Shown in pieces: positions 24,701 to 39,700 of a stretch of 64,000 nt of DNA (the first letter of the stretch is position 1; every line of letters starts with the position of its first letter). The DNA is taken from assembly GCA_963969495.1 (NCBI GenBank), contig OZ018326.1, positions 154,008,306 through 154,072,305 on the forward strand. Reading direction: 5' to 3'. Position numbers and translations under genes: made by a program. A model generated the notes under the pieces. It saw only the letters and a list, made by a program, of their open reading frames with translations, did not search any database and was not told where the DNA came from. This DNA is from Ceratothoa steindachneri (Eukaryota; Arthropoda; Malacostraca; Isopoda; Cymothoidae).

Positions 24701-27700
24701 CTTCCCCCATTGAGAGCCTGTTGGTCGATGCTGGGGAGATGCCACTCGCTCTGCGCCGCGTGCAGTGCATCACTCGCCTGTACGCGCGTGCCCGGCGCCT
24801 CCCTCAGTCGCCAACAGCTCTCACTGCATCCGCAGCTGATCTCGATGGTGCCTTTGCCGCCGAGAGACGCCAGTCATACCCTAAGCTCTTTGGGTTTAGG
24901 GCCAGGAAACTCCTTCGAGAGGTAGATATAGCTCTCGGGCCGGTGGCGCCCCTGGTTCTGCCCAGGATGCCACCCTGGAGGGTACCACATTTGGCTATTT
25001 GTCGCCACGCCTCTGCTCCCAAAGCTTGTATTGCGTTCGACCTTTTTGGAGCACACATCGTGTCACGCTGGAACCGTGCCAGTGTATACGGATGGCTCCA
25101 AGTCCCAAGAGGGGGTCGGCTTCCACGACGTATCACCTCTGTTTGAAGTCAGCGGGGCTCTACTAGGCGCTGTGTCTGTCTTCACGGCCGAGCTGGTTGC
25201 AATACACCACTCGGTACGGGAGATCACGCGACGTGCCCGGTTCGGAGACCGGATTGTGATCTATAGCGACTCACAAAGCGCCCTGAGTGCTCTCGGGGCA
25301 TTGGAATCTCCGCATCCCCTGTTTCGCGATATCCGTGACGCCACGGTTTTGTCGAGCCGGGCATTTTCGAGATTATCTTCTGCTGGGTTCCTGGACATGT
25401 AGGAATTGCGGGGAATGAGGGCGCCAAAGAGTCCGCGAGGACTCTTCGACCGGACCAGCATTTCGCTCTTCCTCACACCGACTACATGGCAGGAATACGG
25501 ACAGCTCTTCGGACTGCTTGGCAAAGAAGATGGGAGACGATCGAAGGGAACTTAAAGTTGCGTGCCATTGTGCCGCGACTGTTCCCATGGACCTATCCCC
25601 CAATGCGCGGCGGCTTCAGGTTGCTTTCTGTCGTCTCCGAATCGGACACACTCGTGTGACGCATCGCTATTTGATGGAGCGCTCGCCTGCGCCCTATTGC
25701 AACGACTGCGTCGTCCCCCAGACTTTTCGGCACATTCTTGTCGAATGTCCCAGTCTGGGTGATCTTCCCGCACGATCCCTGTCCCGGTACCGGGATGGGC
25801 GGGGTCGCTACCGCCTGTCCTTTGTACTCAGGACAGATTCGTGCACATTGACTTGTGGACTTGTTGACTTATTGGGGGAGGCCGGCCTTCTCCCTATTAT
25901 TTAAGCAAGGTTTGTTTGTTTTGTTTTGTTTTTTGCATTTTTTTGTTTGTTTTTTTTCCTTTAGTTGCACGCTCCTGCGCCGAGGGGACCTCTCCTTGAC
26001 GCACTAGCTCTCTTCCTTTCCCCCTTTTTGGGGTGTTGTTTTTTTTCTCTTTAATTTTATTTTAAAGTAGCCTAGAACTAGGCCAGTTTTAATACGGCCA
26101 CTGATGCCCAAGTAGGCAGTCGCCAGATGAGCTCTTAAAAAAAAAAAAAATGTTGTGAGGGTCGAAACCCCGCTGACTATGGCAAGTATTAGGTACAGGG
26201 TGTGATGGGCTGTCAACTTTGCTCACCTTCCTCCAGGACACATAAGGTGGCTACACCAGCACCATCCTTTATGGTTAAAGCTCCAGGATAATAATGGCTG
26301 AATGGTGGGCTTGGCTAGCAAAGCCTATTAACACCACACCAGGACAGATTATGTGTAAATGATCACATTCTGGAATTTCTGATCCTATAGAGACTTTTCT
26401 CTTAGCCTCCCCATTTATAGGGAGGTCATAGTATCTACTTTCCAAGAGTATTTTTTTTTTTTTTTTCAATGTACTCTGAACCCGGTGACAACAGAAGGTA
26501 CTAGTAGGAAAGCATTTTGAGATCGACCTCCAATACGGCCTCATCCTCCTAGGTGTCAGAGAGGATGAGGAAAATTGAGGCACCCCTTCGAACGGGGGAG
26601 GTGCTCCCCTTTCACAATCGCCATGCGACAAATGTTTTTTCCCTTTACCATCTTTCGAGCCGCTCTCCGGTAGCTCCACTATGAAAAGTAGGTGCTTCCT
26701 CTGTGCTTTCTCAGGAGAGACCATTAAACGCTCTTCTCCCGGCTCCTGAGGCTTACTCCTCTCCTAGGCCTATGGGTGCGGTGGTTTCACCCTCCCCTTT
26801 ACGGAGTCGCCCATGCACGACTCCAGCTTTCGACCAATTGCAGTCCCACCCCCCTTCCAATTCTATCACAGTGGACTGCCAAGAGAGTAGGCAGGAGACC
26901 AAAAATTGACTACTTCCTGATGGGCGAGGGAAAGCAGGACGCATCGGGCCGTGCACTTATGCAATCATGTATTTTAACATTGCCGGGATCGGCGTGAGTG
27001 CCCCTCTCTCTTCCCCAATGGAGGTCAGTTCGCTGGCCAGAGACTACTACGACGGAAGATACCTGGGGCGGGGGTGCACATGGAGCTCCCCCCCTCCCCT
27101 CCCTTGAGATGGACATGGTCCCGGAGGTGACCCATCCCCAGACAAAAGGATCTTCCATGGGTCGGACCCGGGCTCGGTGCTAACGACCGAACCTGAGCCC
27201 GCCCCTCTGCAAGCATCTCCTCAGACGACTCGGGTTCCCCGAGAATTCAATGGAGAGGAGGGACTTCCTTTCCCGACTGGATCCATTTGACAGCTAGAAC
27301 TTATCCATTTCGGAGAAGGATCTTGCTGAGGCGGGTACATCCGGCCTAGGGGCTCCTTCCAGCAGTGGAGAGGAGCGCATTCATTCCCCACCCTCCTCTC
27401 CTAAAAAGAAAAGTAAGAGTACAACAAAAAGGATTAAATGTTCGTCTCCTTCCGCGGAAGCTTCGGGAAAGGACGGCCCCACTGGCGTTTCGGCAAGCAA
27501 CCAGGCCCCAAGACCAAAGTCGCAAATGCGCAGAGTCGATTACGTCGGGGCCCCACATTGAGAGACTACCTGGCGTTTTAGAGCCCACCTAGTCATTAGA
27601 CATAGGTAGAAAATTTCCCTGAAAGTGGTCTTGAGGATGTCGTCTTTGGGGACTCATAAACTTGTGCCCCCCTGAAAGGAAGAGAGCACCAGCATTATCA

Positions 27701-30700
27701 CTAAATAAATTTATGGCGCCCATAGCCACTGCCTTATTAGGGTGATACTTCTCAATGTATGATGAAACAGTTTCCCATACTTTTAATCATCTCCCTTATT
27801 GCACTGGAAGGTTGTTGCTCTGCTGAGGCTGTTACCTCCTCCTCCTCCCTTGATGAAATCTCATCCACAACTTCTTGCTGTGAAACAGAATGCAACTCCA
27901 TAAGCTCTTCGGTGGCTAATTCCTGGCTATGCTCTTCCACAAGTTCGCCGATGTCGTTGTTATCCATCTCCAGCCACGTGCGTCTTGGCCAAAGACACAA
28001 TCTCTTCGACTACAGGCTCCACAGGCACTGACTCAAACCCCTCAAAGTCACGTTCACCAACGCTATCCGGCCAAAGCTTCTTCCAAGCTGAAATAATTTT
28101 GTGGGGGTGACCCTCTCCCATGCCTTGTTGATCATCTTGAGGCAGGCACCAATGTGGAAGTGGTCTTTCCAAAACTCTCTGACAGTGAGATATGTCCCTT
28201 GAGTCACCTCAAGACAACGCTCAAACAGCACTTTAGTGTAGAGTTTGTTAAAGTTTGAGATGACCTGCTGGTCCATGGGCTGTAGTAAAGGAGTGGTGTT
28301 GGGAGGCAGGAACTGGATCTTGATGAATTGAAATTCTTCAATAAGGTCATCTTCTAAGACCTAGAGGATGGTCAGGAGCGTTGTCCATAACAAGCAAGAC
28401 ATGGATTGCAGATTCATCTCAAGTAAATATTTTTTCACACAAGGACCAAACACCTCATTGATTCAATCAGTAAAAAGGTAGCGTGTCACCCAAGCCTTGC
28501 TGTTGGACCTCCACATCATACTTAACGTGCACTTCTTGTGAAGGCTCGTGGATTTTCTGAATGGTAAATGAGCAGCGGTTTCACTTTCAAATCGCTGCTT
28601 GCATTCGCACAAAACAGCAGCGTGAGACGGTCTTTCATTGGCTTGTGGCCAGGCAATGCTTCGGCATCTTCTTCCAGAAGAGACTCGTCTCATCGCAATT
28701 AAAAACCTGCCGTGGCAGGTAACCCTCACAATTCACAAGCTTCTTAAAGTCACGATGAAGTTCTCTGTTGCCTTTGTGTTAGAGCTTGCTGTTTCGCCAT
28801 GCCTCACAATGCTGTGGATGCCGGTTCTTCTTTTAAACTTCTCAACCCACCCACGGCTTGCCCTGAATGCTTCTTATTCGTTGGTTTATGCTCCTGGCGT
28901 TTTCCTAATGAGGTGGGTGAAAATCACTTTCGGCCTTCTCAAAAATGCTCTCATTCTGGCTTCTCACTGATTTCACATTTTAGTTCTACGGTGATTTTCT
29001 TCGGGGACATTCTTGCAAGGATTATTAAACTTTGTACTAAAAAAAAATCACAAATAATGCTTCTTAACACAAGTTTAGAAAATGCACGATCACAAGCGAC
29101 ACTAAGATGCTGCCGGAATGAGTGCTAAACATAGACTGATAGTCGAGAAGCAGGCAGGAGCGAATCAGAGGTACTCGTAGAATACAAGGGACCTCGCATT
29201 GTCTTCCCGTGACTTGTGGCTTGCTAGGTTGAAAGGAGCCTTCGCGTTCAGCATACAAATCACCGTGAAAATGCGCGTGGTCAATTTTAATTTTGCTTGT
29301 TATGCGAAACATCGCTCATTAAGCGAGTCACATTTTTTTTTAAAATTTGCCCGTTATGTGAAGTTTGAATGTTTAGTGTTATGCGTAAATTCCACCGTCA
29401 ACCTACTTCAACGTGGGAGACTTCCGCCGTGTCCTGGCACGTTTGCTTAGGCCCTTTCTCCTACTTGGGGATTTAAATAGTATTCACCCCCTCTTTGGAC
29501 ACTACATGTTCAATCCCAGTGGTCAGGCCCTTGTTGACCTGATCAATGAGCTAGAGATAGGTGTCTTAAATGTCGATGAGTTTACGCATCACTGCCCAAG
29601 AACTATTTCATTCTCCTCCTCCATCTATTCCTGTGCTATCCGGATGTACAGCCTAATTTGGGGTTGGAGGTAGTCACTGACCTTTATGGTAGTGACCACT
29701 TTCCTGCTCACCTATCATTTTCGGGTATGCTGCTGCTTGAAAAAATGCTTTCTTCGCATTCTCTAGCTGGGATGCTGCTCCGCCACCATTCAATGCACAT
29801 CGTGATGTCGCTCCAGAGGCTGAGAACCCTTCAATGACAGGTTTATATTGATTGAGTTGCGTTCCTCCGCTCTCTCTTTATACGCGGACATTGCCCCTGG
29901 TCCAGACGATGTCCCGTAGGTCATGCTTTGCACTCTAGGGGAGCGATGCATGGCGTCTTTGCTAGATTTATTAAACATGATCTGGACAGAGCATATCTTC
30001 CCAGATTCCTGCTGAATAGCTACTGTGCTCACTTTCACAACCCGGCAAAAGATTACTGTATCTTGGCCAGTTTCCACCCGATTTCTCTAGCCTCCTGCAT
30101 GTGAAAATTGATGGAGAAATTTGTGCTGCTTCCGCAAGTTCCACTAAAGGTTGGATACTCTACTAAGAGCTGAAAAATGCCCACTGTGAGCCCTTCCTTT
30201 GTAGACAGCATCACGCCATTGTTTTTCGATCTGGAGAAATCCTATGATACTGCATTACGATACAGTATTATGCAGACCCTCCACACAATAGGGGCTAGGG
30301 GATGCTTCCCAATTTTTGCCTGTGAATTTCTGCCAGATCGTTGATTCCACCTACATATGGGTGGACCCCTCTCCCTCCCAGTGGGGCAAGAAGTTGGGTG
30401 TGCTACAGGGAAGTGTCCTTAATGTTGCAGTTTTAGCCCTGAGTATCATTGGCATCACCTCGGTGCTACTGGAAGATGTTCTTGCTACACTCTATTTAGA
30501 AGACCATTCAATCTCTTTTGGTGCAGCCCAGATGCCAACTGTAGAACATCGAATGCTATACCGAAGTGTGCATTTTTTGGTTTTCTTTGGCCAAGACTAA
30601 ACTGGTGCATTTCTTACCCCATCCACGGCTCCACATCGATCCGGACTTGTTCCTAAATGGGGCTCACCTGGGAGGCTTATATTCGCATCCTTAGGGTCTC

Positions 30701-33700
30701 TTGTACCCGCGCCATGGACATTGTTCGATCTGTGATGTTCAGCACCTGGGATGCTGATAAGGCTACTGCCTTACTTTTCTACCGATCCTTTGTTTTTTCA
30801 AAGCTTGACTAAGCATATGAGTTTTAAGCATCCGGAGACAATATACACCCTAAACAATGCTAATAGCTTGGTAGGGAAAGTTAGGATTTCTTGGTTCTGT
30901 GTTAATCAATTTTGATGAAACATTTCCCAGTTGGTCTGCAAAAATCTGGGGACACTAATGTCATGTTTCATTATGCCGTGTTACGTTCTTCAATTTTTCT
31001 TTCAGATTCTTCGTTATTTGCATTAACCACACTAATAGCTTTGGAATGAAAGTAGCTCATCTAGACATATTTTTGGAGAAAACGAAGGATAATTATACAC
31101 ATTAAGCCATACCTTGTGTCTATATTTAACAGAAAACCACAATTATAGTACATGATTGATGGAAATAATTTATTATTTGCCCACATAAGGGCCTTTTTGA
31201 TGGATGTCTTCCAAAACCCTACCATGCATGGAATCTGTCAATTTCTTAATAGTAGCAGGTTGGACTGCCTCGGCTGCAGCTTTGATGGTCGCCCATAAGA
31301 CTGCTTTACACGAAAATTGACATACATCGGCATAAATATCTTGTTTAATCATGGTCCACTAATTTTCGATTGGGCTGAGATCCAGAGAGGGTCTGGCAGC
31401 CACACCATCAACTTGCCACCTTTTATTCCATAAGAGCCTAGGAATGCATGGTTGGTCTGGCAGAGTGGGATGAAGCGTTGTCATGCATGATAGAGTTCTT
31501 AGAAGTGATAACGGTATGTCATCTAGCCAGTCAGACACCCTGACTGGGCCAACAAGTCTGTTTCTAATTATACCTGCCCACAACATGACTCCTTTTCCAT
31601 GCCGTTGACATCAGCTTGGTATAAGTCTCGGGCCGGCGGCGCCCCTGGTTCTGCGACGGACGTCACCCTGGAGTGTACCACCTTTGACTATTTGTCGCTA
31701 CGCCTCTGCTTCCAAAGCTTCCACAGCGCCAAGAGTATTGCGTTTGGTCGTTTTGGAGCATTTCGTGTCATGCTGGATCCGTGCCAGTGTACACAGATAT
31801 TCGCAAGTCCCAGGAGTGGGTCGGCTTCCACGCAGTATTCCGTCTTTTGGAAGTCAGTGGGGGTTCTTTCAGGCGCTGCTGTTTTAATGACAGAGCTGGT
31901 TTAAATACACTGATTGGTATGTAAGATAACGCGTCATGCCCGGTTCGGAAAACAGATTGTGATCTTCAGCGACTTACAAAGCCTCCTGAGTGCTCTCTCG
32001 GCATTGGAATCTCCACACTACCTGATTCGCAGTATCCTTAACACCACGGTTACCGCGAACCGGGCGGAGGTCGAGATTATCTTCTGCTGGCGTCCAGGAC
32101 ATGTAGGAATTATGAGGAATGAACACGCCGCTGAGGTGCCAAAGATTCCTCGAAGAGTGGGCGACCAGACCATCATCTAGTTCTTCCTTACGCTGACTAC
32201 ATGACAGGGATTATGGTCTGGGGGTTTACCCCTCCGTCTTTGCTCCGGTTGTAGTGGTGTTATTTAACATGCATACATTATTCCTATGAGAGAATGGAAT
32301 TAAAAACAATGCAGAAAAGAGTAAGGTAATGGTATTTGGCAGTTATAATGGGATGGGGTGTGATATCTGAGTCGGTGATATTACCCTAGAACAAGTAGGA
32401 AGTTTGAAGTATCTAGGATGTATTTTAAATGAAAGTGATACAGATGAAGCAGATTGCCTCCTCAAGGTTTTAAATGGTGTATGTGAGTTGACTATGGAAT
32501 GAAACAAGAAGGGAAGACTTTGAGTGCGAGTTTGCAAATGGACAACTTGAGATGGCTGCTTGGTGCGTGAAGAGTTGATAGTGATGAATGGTTGGGTATG
32601 AGATAGATTGAATGAGGTTGTGCCTGAAAGTGGCATGGACATGCAAGAAGAATGGATGAAAGTAGAATTGCGAAAAGAATGAACATGACTAAGTGTCAAT
32701 GTGTGCGAAGGATTGGAAGTGTGTAAAAAGTGTTAATTGTTAATGAGTGTTTGAGAGAAAAAGGGCTGACTGAGGAAGAAGTGAATAATATTGGGTATGA
32801 TAATTGTGCTTGGGGCCTTCTACCCAGGAACGAACCCTAATTGGGTGAGGTGCTACAGCATGTAGCATCCCGTCACTATGAAAAGGACCTTCGGTGTGGG
32901 CAAAATCATGGGTGACCTTGTGCCTAATTGGGCATAAAGGTCGTTGGAGGGGTAGAAGTTTTAGTGGCTTTGAAGCATACTGACTCCACCTGGTAGGAAA
33001 CTGGCTGAAGCATTCTTCCCCCCCTTTTCTCCTTCTCTCCACCCCCACCATCTTTCTTTTCCTTATCTATTATTTTATGCTCAGGGATGTTAGGCGTATC
33101 ATTAGCAACCATGTTGTGGCAAACTTATTTCTTCCACCCATTTTCATTTCCTCTAGGTTCACCACTTCTTTTTATGGCATATGCCTGCTTTGGTATTTCG
33201 CTTTAAATTCGGGGGAGGGTGGGGAGTTTATGACAACACTTAAGAAACAACAAACAAAAATAAACACACCCTAAGGATGCATAGGAACCACATTCAGTCA
33301 ATCTCATCATCTATACACAAAAGCTATATTTGTCCCTTCGCAGTTTGGGCAGCCAATCCTGCATCTACTTAGCTCACTATCGAAGATTTAAAACAAATCA
33401 CTCCGCTTCGCCTCACCTTTGCCCCCTCCCCTCCCATCTCCTCCTCAAAAAAAAACACTGACTTGTTCAGAACACAACTACCACATTGTATGCAAGCCAC
33501 TCATGTCATTACGTGCAATACCCGGTCTTAACATCTTCTATGAAACATTTGTAAAACTCGAACATGCCATACAAAGGTACTCCAAGGAATCCCACAATTC
33601 ATGACCAGGCAACCATTGCCTGCAAAACAATTCACATAGCCCACATGGATCACCCTGGCTTGGCCCCAGTGCTATCACGACCACAAATTAAATATACAAA

Positions 33701-36700
33701 TACCTCTGGCATGACTGATTCAACCATCTGCTCCCCTTGCCACCTGGAACCAGACAGTTCAACATATTGACACGTCTACCACAAATACAAGTGAAACAAA
33801 ACCTACAAATTCACGCTCTTGGCAAAACCCTGCCCGGAGTTCATTGAAGCAAAGGACGTTTGGCGATTACCTTTTCAGATGAAAGCTCAAGTGTGGGGAA
33901 GAAACCAAAGGATGCAGTCTTGCCGGGCTCAGAGATGCAAGTTAGCCACTCCAAGTCCCTCCTTGGTTCCATCGATATCAACTCGGACCAGTTTCGTTCC
34001 ATGATGAAAGCTAAATCCAGTCACACGAATCTCATACAGGTGAGACATGTTTTTATTTCATGGTTTCACTAAACATAAATAATGAATACCCATACCATCC
34101 TCGGGCATGTGTCATAAAGGTAACTAAGCCTGGATAGGGGGCAGCTGACCTCGGAAGCAATACAAACCTGTAGGAGGAGGGAGGGTATCCTGCAAGTGCT
34201 TTATGCAATGGAGTGACTGTCACGGAGCCTGTCCAGTCATGCTGCGTAATCGCCATCATTAATGAAAATCGACCTGGGATGTGTGCAAAATGTCGATGGT
34301 ATGCATGATGTAGGAAGAGAGGGAGTGGTACTCAGTGTTTAAAACGGGGATATTGCTGATGCTTGATCTATGTGAGACAAACAAGAAAGGGAAGGAAGAG
34401 TTTGTCTGGGATAGAGGGATTTCAAGTTGTTAGGAGTAAAAAGATGTGGAGGTGATTTTACATGCAGAGTTGCATGATGCATTTGTTGAGTATGAATGTG
34501 TGAGCTCGAGAATTATGTGGGTGAAGCTGAGATTTTGTAAGGTGTAACTGTGTGGCTATAGTAAATGGACTCTGTAATGATAGATGTATAGCTGAGAAAG
34601 AGGTTATGGAGTGAATTAGGAAGAGTTGTGGATGGAATCTGTTGATGGTTGTAGGAGATATGAATGAATGAATAGGTGAACTGATGAGAGATGGAATAAC
34701 TGGAGTTTTGGTACACCTCGAGAGGATTGAAATGGAGAGAGGCTGGTATGGTTCTGTTCGGAAAGAAACTTGTGGCAAAAACATTCTTTCTGCACAAGGA
34801 CTTTACATACCTTGTGGCTCCCGAGTTCTTTCCAGTCAGACTTGGCAGCACTCAGGAAAAAGACTATAGCTTGTGGTCTTTTTCCAGAGGTCTCGTAGTG
34901 AGGTTATATTGAAAGATGTTCTCAGAATAGCGAGGTAAGGGCAGGATAGGATGAGATGGGCACTGTTTTGGAGTGACTGGAGGTCCACATATTTGTAGTT
35001 TTTATCCAATGTGTACAAGTGTTGGGCATGCTGTGAATATATACCTATTGAGTTGGGTCTTGTTCCCGGTGTTATCGAGTGCTTGTTTTGGGGTGGTGAC
35101 TGTATCGGAATAGTCTTGCTAGGTTGACCTGTGTGATACAGGAGGTTGTCTCTTATGGGTTTCATGTCTGGTAAAGCATCATTTAGGTGTTGTAAAGGTT
35201 AAATGCAGAGATTAAATGGCTTGTTCTGTTAAGGTCATGATCGGGACTTGGCTCTGGGTGGTGGGATACCCTGTGGTATCTCAGTATAATATAATAACCT
35301 TCTGTCAATGGTTATTGTTGTTTTATTGTGTAAAGAGCTTTAAAATTTACCAGTGTACACAAGTTAGCTTTGAAGTTTTTGTTTCTTAGATATACTCATA
35401 CCTGGATTGGTCTTGGGGAAAAAATATGTGCATTTTCTTGGCAACTCGGTACTTACTGATTGTGCATTGGCACACACCGATGCCATAGAATAGAAATGAG
35501 TAGTAGGATATTAATTTTAGTGGAAGAAAGAATAAGAGATAGAGTAGGCTGTCTAAGCCCCAGTCCCCTTTCAGGGTTATTTGACCCTGATACCATGGTG
35601 GTGGTATTTTTATACTCCTCCAGCAGGAGATTGAGCACTGTTTAGTCACTCGTTTTTCAAAATTTCGTTTGTCTTTTCAGGCGGCCGAGGACGAAGAGGT
35701 TGAGAAGTATTACAATTCTTTGGAGAAGAAAGAAATGCTGGAAAACAAAATGGCCTCCACCACGGAAGTTCCTTGCAAAGCCGTGATCTGTCTTCAGGTA
35801 AATCTTCTACTTACCTTTTGCCCACCCCCCTATTTCTCTTCAGTGAGGCGGACTGCCCCCACCCCAAAATCAATCCCTGTATTTAAAGACCCCCTGCTTA
35901 CATTGCCACTGGGTTAGGGTTCTGCGTCCAGAGCAGGCCCCTCAAGGAATTCACCGTTAGATAACTTTTTTGCAGGAGACTGCGGGGCGCGTGCCCGCTG
36001 ACCACCCTCCTGGGGTATAAGGGTTTTGCGACCCCACCATCACGGGATGGTGGCCGGGTTGGAGGATGCGCGATTTATACCCGTCGTGATGTCGCCATTC
36101 TTGATTTTTTGTTTAAATACCTCGTTTCAGGCAGTAGCAGGTGCAGCTGCTCCTGGATTAGAGGTATACTGTTATTTCTGCGTACATTCGACCGTCAGGC
36201 GACTTCAACGCGGGAGACTTGCGCCGCATCGTGGCACGTTACCGAGGCACTTTCTACTGCTCAGGGATTAGAACGGTAGTCACCCTCTCTTAGGAGATTA
36301 CTCGTTCAATTCCAAAGGTCAGGTCATTGCCGAGCTGGAGATAGGTGTCCTAAATACTGATGAGTTTACTCATCACTGCCTGATAACTTCTTCATTTTCC
36401 CGTCTAAATCTATCGCTGTGCTCACCGGATGCACAACTTGATTTTAGGTGGGAGGTAGTCGATGTCCTGCATGGTAGTGATCATCAATTTCCCATTCATA
36501 TATCATTTTCTGCACCTTTGCCGCCTGAGAGCCCGCCCGGTGGTGGTTGGTGCGGGCGCGGTGGTCCGCATTTCAGGAATTTCTCTGACCAAGTCAAGGA
36601 GTTAATGTCAGTGGATGAGGCCGTTGAGTTTTCCCGTAACCTCATCGCCGTGGGCCTAACTACTCTTCCTAATACGTATGGCTGTTTTTCCCGCCCTGCG

Positions 36701-39700
36701 CTTCTGTGGTGGTCAGTCGAATGTGAGACGGCCCTCAAACAGAAGCGTTATGTCTACATGCGCTATAAGCGCCGCCCGAACGATTTCACTGTCGGTGAAG
36801 TTCGATCTAAGCCTAGGTTCCCGTATATGCTGCTCCGCCAGCATTCAATGCACGTCATGATGTAGCTGAAGGCCGCCGACTGGACTTTACATCTAGAGGC
36901 GGAGAACCCTTAAAAGCCAGGTTTACATTGAGTGAGTTGCGTTCCGCTCTCACTTCGAGCGCGGACACCGCACCTGGTCCCGACGGTGTCCTGTATACAA
37001 TGTTTCGACACATAGGTGAGCGAGGCATGGCCTTTCTGTTAGATTTTTCAACACGATCTGGATAGAGTGTGTCCTCCCAGGTTCCTGGCGAATCGCTATT
37101 GTACTCGCTTTAGGCAAACCGGAGCCAGATCACTCAACCCCCGCCTGTTTCCGCCCAATCACTCTAACTTCCCGCATGTGCAAGTTGATGGAGAAATTGG
37201 TAATTGTTAGACGCCTTTTTCCTAGATAGCGGAGGCCACCTGTCTTCCACATAGTGCTGCTTCTGCAAATTGAACTCCACATCCACTGCTCTCCCCCGAA
37301 TGGAAAATGCCGTCTTCGAGGCCTTCCTTCGTAGACAGCACTACTTCACGGTGTTTTTCGATCTGGAGAAGTCCTATGATACCGCATGGGGACGAGGGGA
37401 TGCGTACTGCTTGCGGATGACCTATCCGACCCAATTGAGCAGGAAGAGTGTGTCCTCATTGTCATACTCTTTTCTGTGAGTATCAACGGCATCACCTCAT
37501 TGCTGCCGAAAGATTTCTCGCTACGCTCTACGTGGACGACCTTTCGATCTCTTTGGATGCGGCCCAGATGTCGTCTCCAATAGGCATTGAACCGCATCTG
37601 TCAATATACCGAAGTGCACAGATTTCCGTTTACCTGGGCTAAAACTCTAGGCCCGAGAACAAGAAGGGCCAATGTAAAAAAATGGCCCTTTTGAGATAAG
37701 CCTACCAGGGAACTGGAATTACACGTTTCTATCAGTGCTATAACGGCCAAAGTCGGTGGCGCGATAGGAAAGCCACACCAGCACTATGTTCTGAGCCAAA
37801 GTCAATGATCAGATAGAAATCTTTGTGCTAGAACGGCCAGTGTCTTGATTGGCCCTTCTTGTATTACGCAACTTAAGAGATAATAAGTGTCAGTGAAAGG
37901 CCAATGTCAACAATGGCCTTTCTTGCATGGTGTACTGTTGACAGGGCACGTAAAAGTATGTGGTTTATTTCAGCAAATTTTATGATGAGTTTGTTGTTCA
38001 CCTTATTATCAATAGCATTAGTAAGTGATACTAGTAGTAACATTCATGATGCAAATGCGTTGAGGTATAATCACAACAGTGCGCTGCAAGCTGTAACATG
38101 TATGAACACACCAACCACCGCCTGCATGGTACCTCTTACGACAATACTCTGCAAGCTACAACGTGTTTACGCATGCCAACTACAGCTCCCTGGTAGTTCC
38201 TGGCTCCTGCCTCCAGTTTCCTGGGAGGCGTCTTAGTAGCTGGATTACCTGCTCCTTAGGATTTGGCCAACATTCACTTGATTGGACAGCCACATCAGGT
38301 TGGTGAAGTATTAATAATTTTTCTTTACCATGAATGTGCACAAAACCTTTTAATGTTTACGAAACCATTTCTGTTTAGAAAAAAAAACCATTATTATTTT
38401 TGGTCTATTATTATTATTAGTATTATAGTGTGTGTATGTGTGCGTGCCTAGATGTATTAAGCTAATCATTTATATTGCTCTTTTATCCTACAGAGGCCAC
38501 AGTAAATAGTGATCGCAGCGAATGAAGCCTTAAGCCAGCAAGATGATGAAAAGGAGGAGAGTGATACAGATGACAGTGTTGTTGATAAGGACTACAAACC
38601 GTCCTCAAGTGAATCTGATGAAGAGGAGGAATTCCTTTCAGGTAAAACCTAATAAAGTAATGAGGTTGCAAGTATTATGCTTGATAAGCAACAAAACTGG
38701 ATTTTTTTGTCTAATAATACCCTACAAAAGGAATTTCATTCTTTACTTATTAGAATTTAAAAACCTGATTTACTGTAGTATAATACTGATATTTTTCCAT
38801 TTTGTCTTGCAGTATGTGATGAGTCTGCAGCAGGCAAACGTACAACACAGCCCTCACTATGGAAGAGAAATGTTTGTAAATACAAGAAGGCGAGATGGGA
38901 AGCCTATATTTCTACTACCAGAAAATCTGTTGCAGGGCAGCCTAGGAGAAGCCCTTGTAGAGAAGGCTGTCGCAAAAGGTGCAGTGAGAAGTTTACAGAA
39001 GGGGAACGAAGGAAGATATACCAGGAATATCGAAACGCAACACCAGAAGCACAAAATCAAGCCCTATGTGGTTTGATTCAAGAAGTTAAGAAAACAGGTT
39101 ACAGCAAAAGGATGAGAGAGCCAGCAGAAGAAAATTTACAAGGCGTTACTTTCCTCAGCAAGCAGTACCTGAAAAAGAGGTGTGCCAAACAATGTTTCTA
39201 TCTACATTTGGTATTACACTTAAGAAAGCTCGAATAGTGTCAGAAAAGAAGCGACAGTCAACAGCTGGGATTCTACCACTAGATGGAAGAGGGAGGTATG
39301 GGAAACAGAGGAAAATATCCTCTGAATCACTTAATGTTATTAAGGATCATATACGTAAATTCCCAGCCTATAAAAGTCACTACACTAGGGGAACCTCAGA
39401 ACGGAAATATTTAAATCCTGATCTTACCATAGCTCAGATGTATCGCTTGTACAAAGAACACTGTCAAGAGAACAATATTGCCCCAGAAAAGGAACATACT
39501 TATAGAAAAGTGTTCAACGAAGACTTCAATCTGTCGTTTCATCACCCACTTCAGGATACTTGTGAGAAATGTGACGCTTTTTAGCCATCCTTAGCTACTG
39601 CTCATGGAGATAACAAGACCCGCATTGAAGAGGAAAGAGCAAGACACCATGAATTAGCAGAGACTGCTGACAAACAGAAGAAAACTGATAGAGAGTTTGC

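Noticed and set aside
27759..28031. Plus-strand frame of 90 codons with Ser-rich sequence
   Set aside because: It is the complement of the Glu-rich C-terminus of the Tigger transposase on the minus strand.
38543..39076. A single 177-codon frame across 38543-39076
   Set aside because: It reads through a probable intron (38642-38812) and in the wrong frame for the conserved [12 protein letters not shown] motif.
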